This document shows positions 1-6,463 of a DNA stretch of 8,435 bases, in pieces. Origin of the DNA: Candidatus Poseidoniales archaeon (GTDB lineage: Archaea > Thermoplasmatota > Poseidoniia > Poseidoniales > Thalassarchaeaceae); the NCBI GenBank assembly GCA_028821815.1, contig JAPKEY010000057.1, positions 1 through 8,435 on the forward strand. The letters run 5' to 3'. Numbering within the stretch: the stretch's first letter is position 1; the number at the start of each line of letters is the position of its first letter. The notes under the pieces are model-generated. The model was not told the origin of the DNA. It searched no databases and saw nothing but the letters and a program-made list of their open reading frames with translations. A program made the translations under genes and the position numbers.

Positions 1-818
1 GTCGAGATTTGAAAGGGATTCGAGACCTCAAGGAGAAAGCAGATCCTATTCTTGTTCATCCTGATGTACGCCGAATGTTACTGAAGATGAAGGCTAACAA
101 CGAAGGATGCAGGGCACTCGCAACTTGGGCAGGCACATTGCTCGATCAAATGAGACGTGGGGATGCTGAATCGAAGACTCATGCAACCGCACTTGTTGCA
201 TTGCTCACTCCAATTATCAAAGCCCTCGGCACAGATTTGGGATGCGAAACCTGCAGTCTTGGTATCCAAGTCATGGGTGGCGCTGGATATTGTACTGAGT
301 ATGGTGTTGAACAGTTCTACCGTGATGCTCGAATTGCACCCATTTGGGAAGGCACAAATGGAATTCAAGCCCTGGATTTGGCTGGCCGAAAAATCACTCA
401 AGATTTTGGTAAAAATTTCCGTAGTCTGATGTGGCCACTACTCGAATTCATCGAAGAAAACCGTGATGACACAGATATGGCGAAGTATACCAAACCGCTC
501 TACCAAAGTGTTCGCGGCCTCCAGCAGTTGACCCTGTTGATGATTTCTGAAGGGATGGGGGACCCTCACTTCCTTGCAGCAGGGGCCACCGATTACTGTA
601 CTTACTTCGGCAATACAATGCTTGCTTACATGTGGGCGCGCATGGCGCGTGTCTGCAACGATGCAAAAGCAGCGGGTTCTGAGGATCCATTCTACGAGGC
701 TAAACTTCGACTTGCAGATGTGTTCTTTGCGGAAATTCTCCCGGATAATGTGGGCCTAGCAGCCAAGGTTCAGGCCGGTCACAAGCACCTGATGCAATTT
801 CCGGAGGCCATGCTGTGA
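1..818 (+). CDS. Acyl-CoA dehydrogenase, long DmdC/FadE5-type, C-terminal part (5' end outside window)
   Basis: This is a flavin-dependent acyl-CoA dehydrogenase, which forms the alpha,beta double bond of an acyl-CoA thioester in the cytoplasm. The frame is open from base 3 upstream of any start, so the gene enters from the left; about 271 residues remain of a family usually near 590-600. Visible marks are the RDLKGIRDLK segment, HPDVRRMLLKMKA, the glycine-rich QVMGGAGY, and EQFYRDARIAPIWEGTNGIQ. The Glu of WEGTNGIQ (codon at 348-350) aligns with the catalytic base of the family. The C-terminal extension, including FYEAKLRLADVFFAEILP, resembles the extra helical domain of the long acyl-CoA dehydrogenases (DmdC, FadE5) and not short MCAD-like enzymes. 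Substrate chain length cannot be read; DmdC-type proteins include methylmercaptopropionyl-CoA dehydrogenases, but the subfamily holds many fatty acyl-CoA enzymes. Its stop overlaps the GTG start of the hydrolase by 4 bp, implying one transcript. Confidence 0.93.
   Translation, partial: RDLKGIRDLKEKADPILVHPDVRRMLLKMKANNEGCRALATWAGTLLDQMRRGDAESKTHATALVALLTPIIKALGTDLGCETCSLGIQVMGGAGYCTEYGVEQFYRDARIAPIWEGTNGIQALDLAGRKITQDFGKNFRSLMWPLLEFIEENRDDTDMAKYTKPLYQSVRGLQQLTLLMISEGMGDPHFLAAGATDYCTYFGNTMLAYMWARMARVCNDAKAAGSEDPFYEAKLRLADVFFAEILPDNVGLAAKVQAGHKHLMQFPEAML
803..807 (+). promoter_or_regulatory. Shine-Dalgarno site for the alpha/beta hydrolase
   Basis: GGAGG lies inside the last codons of the acyl-CoA dehydrogenase, 7 nt before the GTG at 815. 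It supports that GTG as the true start and suggests coupled translation through the GTGA stop/start overlap. It is the clearest ribosome binding site at any start in the window; most other starts have none. Confidence 0.7.
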
Positions 819-1879
819 GTGTGGCAAACAGTACAGAAGAGATACGCGGAGCAGCTGCTTATGTGGTGCCTAATACTTCTCGTTTGATGCGACGTTCCAC
901 CTGGATGGAATTTGCCATTGTTTTCGAAATTTTGCTATTGCTGATGTATCCCCATTGGAGAGCCGAACCGTTGGCTTGGATGCTTGCTGGTATCAGCACC
1001 CCTCTTGGTGGTTGGCTCGTTTTACGGCGTATTGTACTGCGTGCATATTTGCGATCACCTGCACCTGCAGACGGGCGCCTCATCGATGCACGTTGGGAGA
1101 GTTTACGCTTCGCAGGGTGGGGTGGCGACACACTCACAGCGTATCGCCTTCCATCTGAAGCACCCGCGAAAGGTTTGGTTCTGTATATTCATGGCTACGG
1201 TTCGTCATTGCGTAATGCAGAGGCACGTTGCCAGCACATGAATGAACTCGATCTCGATATTGTAGGTATGAATTTACGAGGACATGGTGGTTGTAACTTA
1301 CGTGATGAGTGGACTCTTTTGAAATTGGTCGCTGATTTAGAGGCCCTCCTTCAGCAACTGTCCCTCGAACTAGAGCAATTACCAGAACGTGTTTGGATTT
1401 ACGGTCATTCGATGGGCGGTTTTCTTGCCTTACGACTTGGAGCACACCCATCGGGTTGGTGGAAGTCCCGACTAGCAGGGGTAATAGTCGAATCACCAAT
1501 CACCTCCTATCCACTGATTATTGAACGTAATACATCAACAATGCACCGCTATCTGCGCTTCATTATGCCCTGGATTCGATGGATTCTTCGCAGAGAACAT
1601 GAACGAATACACCCAGATTTACCAGTTCGATACGCGACTGCAGCGATACCACACATCGGGTTGCCTGCGGTACCCATTCTCGCCCTTCAGGCAGCAGAAG
1701 ATCAAAGATTAGGGCAGATTCATTTTGATGAACTCTCAAAGGCCCTTACTGAACATCAAACCCCATACGAACTTCACGTTATTGAAGGACACCACCATAC
1801 CTCAGAGAAAGATACAGAAGTTCGGAAAAAATTGGTTGAGCAATGGCTGAGGCCCGAACAAAAAGGGGTGCTAATCTGA
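815..1879 (+). CDS. Membrane-anchored alpha/beta hydrolase (serine hydrolase)
   Basis: A 354-residue alpha/beta-hydrolase-fold protein, probably an esterase, lipase or thioesterase. Residues about 31-46 and 53-75 are hydrophobic and likely form two membrane segments or a hairpin; the catalytic domain follows from about residue 90. Signature elements are HGYG (126-129) as oxyanion-hole motif, RGHGG (155-159), the nucleophile elbow GHSMGG with Ser199, a likely acid at Asp296 (AAEDQR), and the catalytic His within GHHHT (326-328). A cap-like insertion with aromatic residues (about 234-262) sits between strand and acid, as in lipid-handling members. The layout resembles the monoacylglycerol lipase or BEM46/ABHD-like group, but the substrate is not readable. 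The GTG start has a good ribosome site and overlaps the upstream dehydrogenase by 4 bp; the 3' end overlaps the ACBP-SDR gene by 37 bp. The context suggests it acts on an acyl ester or thioester at the membrane. Confidence 0.88.
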   Translation: MSVANSTEEIRGAAAYVVPNTSRLMRRSTWMEFAIVFEILLLLMYPHWRAEPLAWMLAGISTPLGGWLVLRRIVLRAYLRSPAPADGRLIDARWESLRFAGWGGDTLTAYRLPSEAPAKGLVLYIHGYGSSLRNAEARCQHMNELDLDIVGMNLRGHGGCNLRDEWTLLKLVADLEALLQQLSLELEQLPERVWIYGHSMGGFLALRLGAHPSGWWKSRLAGVIVESPITSYPLIIERNTSTMHRYLRFIMPWIRWILRREHERIHPDLPVRYATAAIPHIGLPAVPILALQAAEDQRLGQIHFDELSKALTEHQTPYELHVIEGHHHTSEKDTEVRKKLVEQWLRPEQKGVLI

Positions 1880-2979
1880 GCATTAAAAAACAATTTAAGC
1901 GTGCTAGTAAACGAATATTGTCTCTGGATGAGCGACCCGACGACAATATGATGTTGCGCCTCTATTCACTATACAAACAGGCAACCGAAGGGGATGCAAC
2001 CGGGCGCCTCCCAATTGCAAAGGGGATGGTTGCTGTCGCCAAGTGGAAGGCTTGGAAGAAGCTCGAGGGCACTGCTTCCGAGGATGCCATGACCTCATAT
2101 TGTGAAATTGCGGATGTTTTATTGAATGATAATCAGGTTGATGTTGCTCCGGAGATCGAATCTTGGCACGGCCGGACTGTACTCATCACAGGAGCCAGTC
2201 GTGGGCTTGGTCGTGCAATGGCCATACGTCTCGGTGAGGAAGGTGCGAATGTGATTCTCTGTGCGCGTTCAATGGAATCAAACGAGAAATTACCGGGTAC
2301 GCTGCCAGAAACCAAAGCGTTGGTGGAAGCAGCCGGAGGAAAGGCAATCTGTGCACAGATGGATGTGCGCGACGATGAACAGGTTATGGCTGCCGTCGAA
2401 AAAGGTGCGGCTGCCTTCAATGGTATTGACGCTATCATTTGTAACGCAGGTGCATTGTTCATTGCTCCTTTCGCAGAGACCCCAATGAAGCGTTTCGATT
2501 TGGTACATGAGGTGAACAGCCGGGGAACATTCGCACTTTGTCAAGCAGCCTTGCCTCACCTGACGAAGAGTGATGCAGGCCGCATCCTCGTTCTAGCACC
2601 ACCCATAAATCTCGATCCAAAATGGCTCAATGGAACACTTGCATACACGCTTTCAAAGTACTCGATGTCAATGCTCGTTATCGGACTATCTGGTGAACTT
2701 GCCATGGATGGAATAGCTGTGAACGCTATCTGGCCAGCAACAACGATCGACACTGCAGCAGTTCGATACAATAAGGCCCTTGGCGGTGAGGAAATGGTCC
2801 GAAGAAGCCGAAAACCCCAGATAGTTGCAGATGCTGCATTACATATTCTAAGCCAAAACAAGATTGTTTCAGGCCAATTCTATACCGATGAATCAGCCTT
2901 GAGGGAAGCCGGGTTAGAAGATTTTGAAAAATATGCGGTTGAACCTGGCATGACTCTACAACCGGATTTCTATTTGTGA
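1843..2979 (+). CDS. ACBP domain fused to HSDL2-like short-chain dehydrogenase/reductase
   Basis: A two-domain, 378-residue protein. Residues about 13-98 form an acyl-CoA-binding protein domain: MLRLYSLYKQATEGD, AKWKAWKKLEGTASEDAM and the following Tyr match the ACBP pattern. Tyr41, Lys45, Lys68 and Tyr86 correspond to the ligand-binding residues Tyr28, Lys32, Lys54 and Tyr73 of bovine ACBP. Residues about 109-378 are a classical SDR: cofactor loop TGASRGLG (116-123), NAG (201-203), Asn225, and the YTLSK motif with Tyr268 and Lys272. LAPPINLDP, VNAIWPAT and the C-terminal PGMTLQPDFYL closely recall human HSDL2; the protein ends where HSDL2 continues into its SCP2 lipid-carrier domain. The usual catalytic Ser is not evident (VLAPP at 250-254). 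It likely binds acyl-CoA and may oxidise or reduce a beta-hydroxy/keto or related group; the reaction is unknown. The ATG at 1843 is kept because later starts would damage ACBP helix 1, though it has no clear ribosome site. Confidence 0.92.
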   Translation: MAEARTKRGANLSIKKQFKRASKRILSLDERPDDNMMLRLYSLYKQATEGDATGRLPIAKGMVAVAKWKAWKKLEGTASEDAMTSYCEIADVLLNDNQVDVAPEIESWHGRTVLITGASRGLGRAMAIRLGEEGANVILCARSMESNEKLPGTLPETKALVEAAGGKAICAQMDVRDDEQVMAAVEKGAAAFNGIDAIICNAGALFIAPFAETPMKRFDLVHEVNSRGTFALCQAALPHLTKSDAGRILVLAPPINLDPKWLNGTLAYTLSKYSMSMLVIGLSGELAMDGIAVNAIWPATTIDTAAVRYNKALGGEEMVRRSRKPQIVADAALHILSQNKIVSGQFYTDESALREAGLEDFEKYAVEPGMTLQPDFYL

Positions 2980-2980
2980 A

Positions 2981-5900
2981 TCAAGCCCATTGGCTGAGTT
3001 CACGCGCAGTGCGAACCACGCCGAAGCCGAATGTTTCTTCCAATGAACGCCTCACAATCCAGAAATCAGAATCACGTGAAGCAACCAAAATTGCGCCAAT
3101 CCCCGCTTTGAGTAATTCGTTGTTCGTTGAATCAGCCAACATCGCAGCCTCTCTCATGATATCTCGATCCCCACGCTCAGGATAGATTGCATCCTTGCCA
3201 ATTTTTGTTCGTTTTTTGTTTGCGGCATTACCTTCAAGAAGTTCGAGGTAGGTCTTTCGATGATTCACCATGAACTCGATTGTCTGTTCTTCATAATCAG
3301 ATATCCCGGCCTCTTTTTCAATATCAAGAGGTGGGTGCCATGTACTGTAATCCGCCAATACTTGCTTACAAATTTTATCAATCTCCTCGCGAGTCACTTT
3401 TTCGACCCATTCAACTTCGTCAAGCCAAATATCATCGAATAGGGTACGCACCCTTTCGACCTCCCCCATTTTGTTCTTGAATTCCTTTTCAGCAGCGATT
3501 GGAATCCTGAGTTTGACCATGCCAGCATTGGATTTGTAGAGGATTGTACGATGGAAAGAACCCTGTAAATTTGTTTCTATTCCACCTTCTTTATCCAATA
3601 ACCAACTGATTCGTTCCTTCGCCGCATCAATGAGCAAGTTGGTGTCAATCAAAATCAATGGTTGCAGTGTTAGGTGACGTAATTTACGGCGTACACGAAT
3701 GGGTAGCGTTACTTCATTTAAACGAAAAATACCATTTTGACTTCTTAGTAACGCCTTCATCTGATTGTTTGAAAATTGGCCTGAATTCATGGCCCGTTCA
3801 AACATCATCAGTCCTTGAGTTGGATTGAGTGCAGATGCTTCCCCAGCCACACTTTCGACCTCTTGAATGGTAGCTCCATCGTCGAGGGCATGCTGGAAAC
3901 GATCTTCCAACTGACTTCGTTGACTGCGGCGATTGCTTGAAAGTCCACGTTTCGCCGCCCGTATTCGTCCTTGCCACAAATCTTGAGGTAGTCCGTGAGC
4001 ATTTGGATAGGTGAATAGTAGATCTAATTCGTCAGACGGATACGTCGTACGTTCTCTTTCAACGATTTCACCGTCTACATTCTCTTCTGAAACGATTTCC
4101 GTGCTAGATATCCAATTGAGTAACCGCCGTCGTGCGACTTCAGGTTGCTGTTGTGCAACATCATCACAAACATGGAGATACAATTGGAAAATACCAGTCA
4201 TAGCAGATTGCAAGGCCTGCTGACTTTCTAGCATTTGAATAGCCTCAGAAAATTTCCCAGCATGAGCAAAGGCGATGAGGGCACGCCTCGCCAATCGTAC
4301 CCGATTTTCAAAACTGAATGTGACATCAATACTGGCACGACGTAGAGATCTACCGGCTGATTGGTGTTTGCCAGCTTCCTCCTCGATTGAAGCGAGGATG
4401 ATTTGGTGCCACGATGATGATGATGGTGATGCATGCATACGGTGCCATTCAGCAAAAGCCGGAATTGCAATACTATCGTGTTCCAATACCACTTGCCTAA
4501 TTGCATCGACAATTCTCTTCCTTGGATTTTCACCAATCAAACTATTCAAAGTAGAAAGGGCTGAGTTCGTACTTTCTTCGCTGTGATCATCTAGTAAACG
4601 AATTGCTCTATTGAATCGGAGGCGATCCAAAACAGCAGAGAATAAGCGGAGTTCAACCCCACTTAACGACGAATTCTGGATTGAAGATTGTAATTTGTCC
4701 AAATGGTCTGCAGGGACCAAACCGTCCCCCCCCTTCAACATCGCTTGTCGGCATTGATTGAACGCTCGAATCGCTTCACGATTTCCAGCGACCCGATCAC
4801 GAATAGCATCTAAATCAGCAGGAGCCCCTTCTAACAATTTGACAAGCCCAATCGAGGTTTCAGACAATACCCCACTCGGTTGTTTGGTTAATGCTTGTAT
4901 TGCTTTAGGTCTTGCATCAATGACCCATTCACACAATTCTTGATCAGCATTACCTGGAAGTAAGTGATGTACCAAAAGTGTACGATGTGGATGCATTATA
5001 GCCCCATCTTCCATCTTCATCAGAATCGAACCAATGCGATTAGCATTACCAGATTCCGTGAAAATATCCAAAGCCAAGTCCTCTAATTCATTCCCATCGA
5101 AGCCATCACTATCTTGGATTTCGATTGTAGCCAACATACGCAATTGAAGTGGAACTTGAATCGTCCGCATAATCAATTCAAGCCCCTCATTTTCGATTCG
5201 GTGAATACCCTCCATCACCCGTTCAATTAACACCTCATCTCCACTTGCTTCAATGAGTTTCAGGACAAGGTGTAATTTCGTAGAATCAACAAGATTCAAT
5301 TCAGATATAATTTTCAATGCTAAATCGTGGTTATTTTCTCGAATGTGTGCAGCCACTAAACTCCACATGAGTGCACGCTGATTTTCAGCATCATTGAGTA
5401 GCAGCACACCTTCCTGAATTTCTTTCGCAGTTAGTTCAGCATCATCCGGTGCATCAATCCATGATTGATATCGCATTGCCACCGATAGTGCATCATCGCC
5501 CTTTGCACCATGACAATCAGCCCATGCGTCATTTTCACCTGAGCGAAGTTGGAGTAGGGCAAGATGATCTTTAGCAACAGTGGCAACATCTCCCCCACTT
5601 TCGATTAGAGTGGTTAAATCATCTTTAGTTTCATCGCTACCGGAGCAAATCCCAACAAGTGCTTTGAGCAGCACAGCTTCCCCTTCCAAACAATTGAATG
5701 AATCAGGTGACCCAGCAACCTTTCCTTTAGATTGTAGAGATTTGGCAATTCTTTGGATACTCAATTCCAAATCAGCAGTGAGTGGGAAAGGAGCGGGGAT
5801 TTTCAACCATGTAGCCAAGGCCGTACGATTTGTTGGATCAAATCTCGCAGAAATAATCCATTCACGCGAATTTGTGTGGGTAATATTTGAAATCTCAATC

Positions 5901-6379
5901 TCAGGATATGATTGCATCTCAGCCAATAGTGGTGCTTCTCTGCCCAATCGAGGCCAAACGGGATGAATTCCTTCAGCACAGGAATTCCGCATTTTCTCAA
6001 GTTCAGAATCCCAAGTAGGATTCCATTTGTCTCCAAGTCGAGCCCTTTGTACTAACATGGCAGAGAGGCGGTAACCCGGAGGCGCCTTGTGGAGTGGGGA
6101 CACCAATCCTTCCATTTCTTCGATCCAATCATCGGTAGTTGAATTTCTTGCCCGCCTCCCCCGACCTCGCATTCTCCGTTGTCGATTATTGGATGATTCT
6201 TTGTTGCTGATTTCTTCTTTGTTAAGCGCCACCAAAAGTAGTCCTTTCCATGGCTTTTTCAAAAGGTCCCAAGCAGAGGTATCCATGGCTTTCCGCCGTC
6301 GCTTTTCGGGCACGTCTCCGGCCTTGATGGCGACATCGAGGCATTCGAGAAGATAGTCTTCATCACCAGCCAGTTCCAT
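2981..6379 (-). CDS. Large helical-solenoid protein with C-terminal PIN-type nuclease domain
   Basis: An 1132-residue protein that I cannot assign to a named family as a whole. Residues 1-55 are helical. Residues 24-30 and 66-78 are strongly basic (the latter RQRRMRGRGRRAR), which suggests nucleic-acid contact. From about 200 to 880 the sequence is a run of amphipathic helices without signal peptide or membrane segment; stretches such as 334-365 and 694-722 (FAHAGKFSEAIQMLE) look TPR-like. Residues about 905-1132 look like a PIN domain: LILIDTNLLID (Asp912), Glu964 in IPIAAEKEF, Asp1071/Asp1073 in ERGDRDIMREAAMLA, and Asp1103/Asp1105 in VASRDSDFW. PIN domains are metal-dependent ribonucleases, so an RNA-processing or decay role is inferred. 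About 107 residues separate the second and third acidic positions, longer than in VapC toxins; no antitoxin gene is adjacent. The ATG is the first possible start after an in-frame TAA at 6401-6403. The gene is convergent with the ACBP-SDR, one base apart. Confidence 0.88.
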   Translation of the reverse strand: MELAGDEDYLLECLDVAIKAGDVPEKRRRKAMDTSAWDLLKKPWKGLLLVALNKEEISNKESSNNRQRRMRGRGRRARNSTTDDWIEEMEGLVSPLHKAPPGYRLSAMLVQRARLGDKWNPTWDSELEKMRNSCAEGIHPVWPRLGREAPLLAEMQSYPEIEISNITHTNSREWIISARFDPTNRTALATWLKIPAPFPLTADLELSIQRIAKSLQSKGKVAGSPDSFNCLEGEAVLLKALVGICSGSDETKDDLTTLIESGGDVATVAKDHLALLQLRSGENDAWADCHGAKGDDALSVAMRYQSWIDAPDDAELTAKEIQEGVLLLNDAENQRALMWSLVAAHIRENNHDLALKIISELNLVDSTKLHLVLKLIEASGDEVLIERVMEGIHRIENEGLELIMRTIQVPLQLRMLATIEIQDSDGFDGNELEDLALDIFTESGNANRIGSILMKMEDGAIMHPHRTLLVHHLLPGNADQELCEWVIDARPKAIQALTKQPSGVLSETSIGLVKLLEGAPADLDAIRDRVAGNREAIRAFNQCRQAMLKGGDGLVPADHLDKLQSSIQNSSLSGVELRLFSAVLDRLRFNRAIRLLDDHSEESTNSALSTLNSLIGENPRKRIVDAIRQVVLEHDSIAIPAFAEWHRMHASPSSSSWHQIILASIEEEAGKHQSAGRSLRRASIDVTFSFENRVRLARRALIAFAHAGKFSEAIQMLESQQALQSAMTGIFQLYLHVCDDVAQQQPEVARRRLLNWISSTEIVSEENVDGEIVERERTTYPSDELDLLFTYPNAHGLPQDLWQGRIRAAKRGLSSNRRSQRSQLEDRFQHALDDGATIQEVESVAGEASALNPTQGLMMFERAMNSGQFSNNQMKALLRSQNGIFRLNEVTLPIRVRRKLRHLTLQPLILIDTNLLIDAAKERISWLLDKEGGIETNLQGSFHRTILYKSNAGMVKLRIPIAAEKEFKNKMGEVERVRTLFDDIWLDEVEWVEKVTREEIDKICKQVLADYSTWHPPLDIEKEAGISDYEEQTIEFMVNHRKTYLELLEGNAANKKRTKIGKDAIYPERGDRDIMREAAMLADSTNNELLKAGIGAILVASRDSDFWIVRRSLEETFGFGVVRTARELSQWA
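4726..4733. repeat. Eight-base C homopolymer inside the solenoid-PIN gene
   Basis: A run of eight C on the + strand reads as G8 in the gene on the - strand and encodes the Gly pair of LKGGDG near residue 550. The frame is intact here. Such a tract is prone to slippage or to sequencing indels, and one base gained or lost would cut off the PIN domain. Confidence 0.6.
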
Positions 6380-6463
6380 CTCCCCCCGCCTACGGCGGGT
6401 TTACAGCCATCGCCCCCCCACTATGAACGCATCGCTGAAGTGTAACCCTCTTCTCGCACAGGC
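6380..6463. promoter_or_regulatory. Divergent intergenic region between the solenoid-PIN gene and the four-helix membrane protein
   Basis: These 84 bp must hold the promoters or leaders of two divergent genes. Seen here are the hairpin at 6385-6399, a C7 run at 6413-6419, and ACTATGAA at 6420-6427. The last is a weak A/T-rich candidate TATA-like element about 40 bp ahead of the rightward ATG. There is no convincing Shine-Dalgarno site in front of the rightward gene, which fits a short or absent leader. The promoter assignment is tentative; the role as a divergent spacer is clear. Confidence 0.4.
6385..6399. repeat. Perfect GC hairpin in the leader of the solenoid-PIN gene
   Basis: CCCGCC-TAC-GGCGGG is a perfect inverted repeat with a 6-bp all-GC stem and 3-nt loop. 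In the - strand transcript it lies 5 nt before the ATG, and part of the G-rich run GGGGGGAG just upstream of the start is in the stem. It could hinder ribosome access and so limit expression of the nuclease. Read on the + strand it is followed by TTT, but no + strand gene ends nearby, so a terminator role is unlikely. Confidence 0.55.

Noticed and set aside
1134..1499. A 121-codon - strand frame opposite the alpha/beta hydrolase.
   Set aside because: The + strand frame contains all catalytic motifs of the hydrolase; the opposite frame has no coherent features.
4405..4450. A His-rich reading (six His in a row) and (GAT)n-like repeats.
   Set aside because: The His run arises only in a wrong - strand frame. 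In the real gene the same triplets encode a short Ser run (HASPSSSSWHQ) within the solenoid, a local low-complexity patch.
5580..5966. A 128-codon + strand frame inside the solenoid-PIN gene.
   Set aside because: It has biased Ser/Ile composition, no recognisable domain, and is wholly inside a long, convincing antisense gene.
2981..6379. A VapBC-type toxin-antitoxin system based on the PIN domain.
   Set aside because: The PIN domain is at the end of an 1132-residue protein, with a large insert, and no small antitoxin-like gene lies next to it.
6385..6403. Rho-independent terminator on the + strand (GC hairpin followed by TTT).
   Set aside because: No + strand gene ends within the preceding 3 kb, and the T run is only three bases. 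The position next to the - strand start codon is a better explanation.
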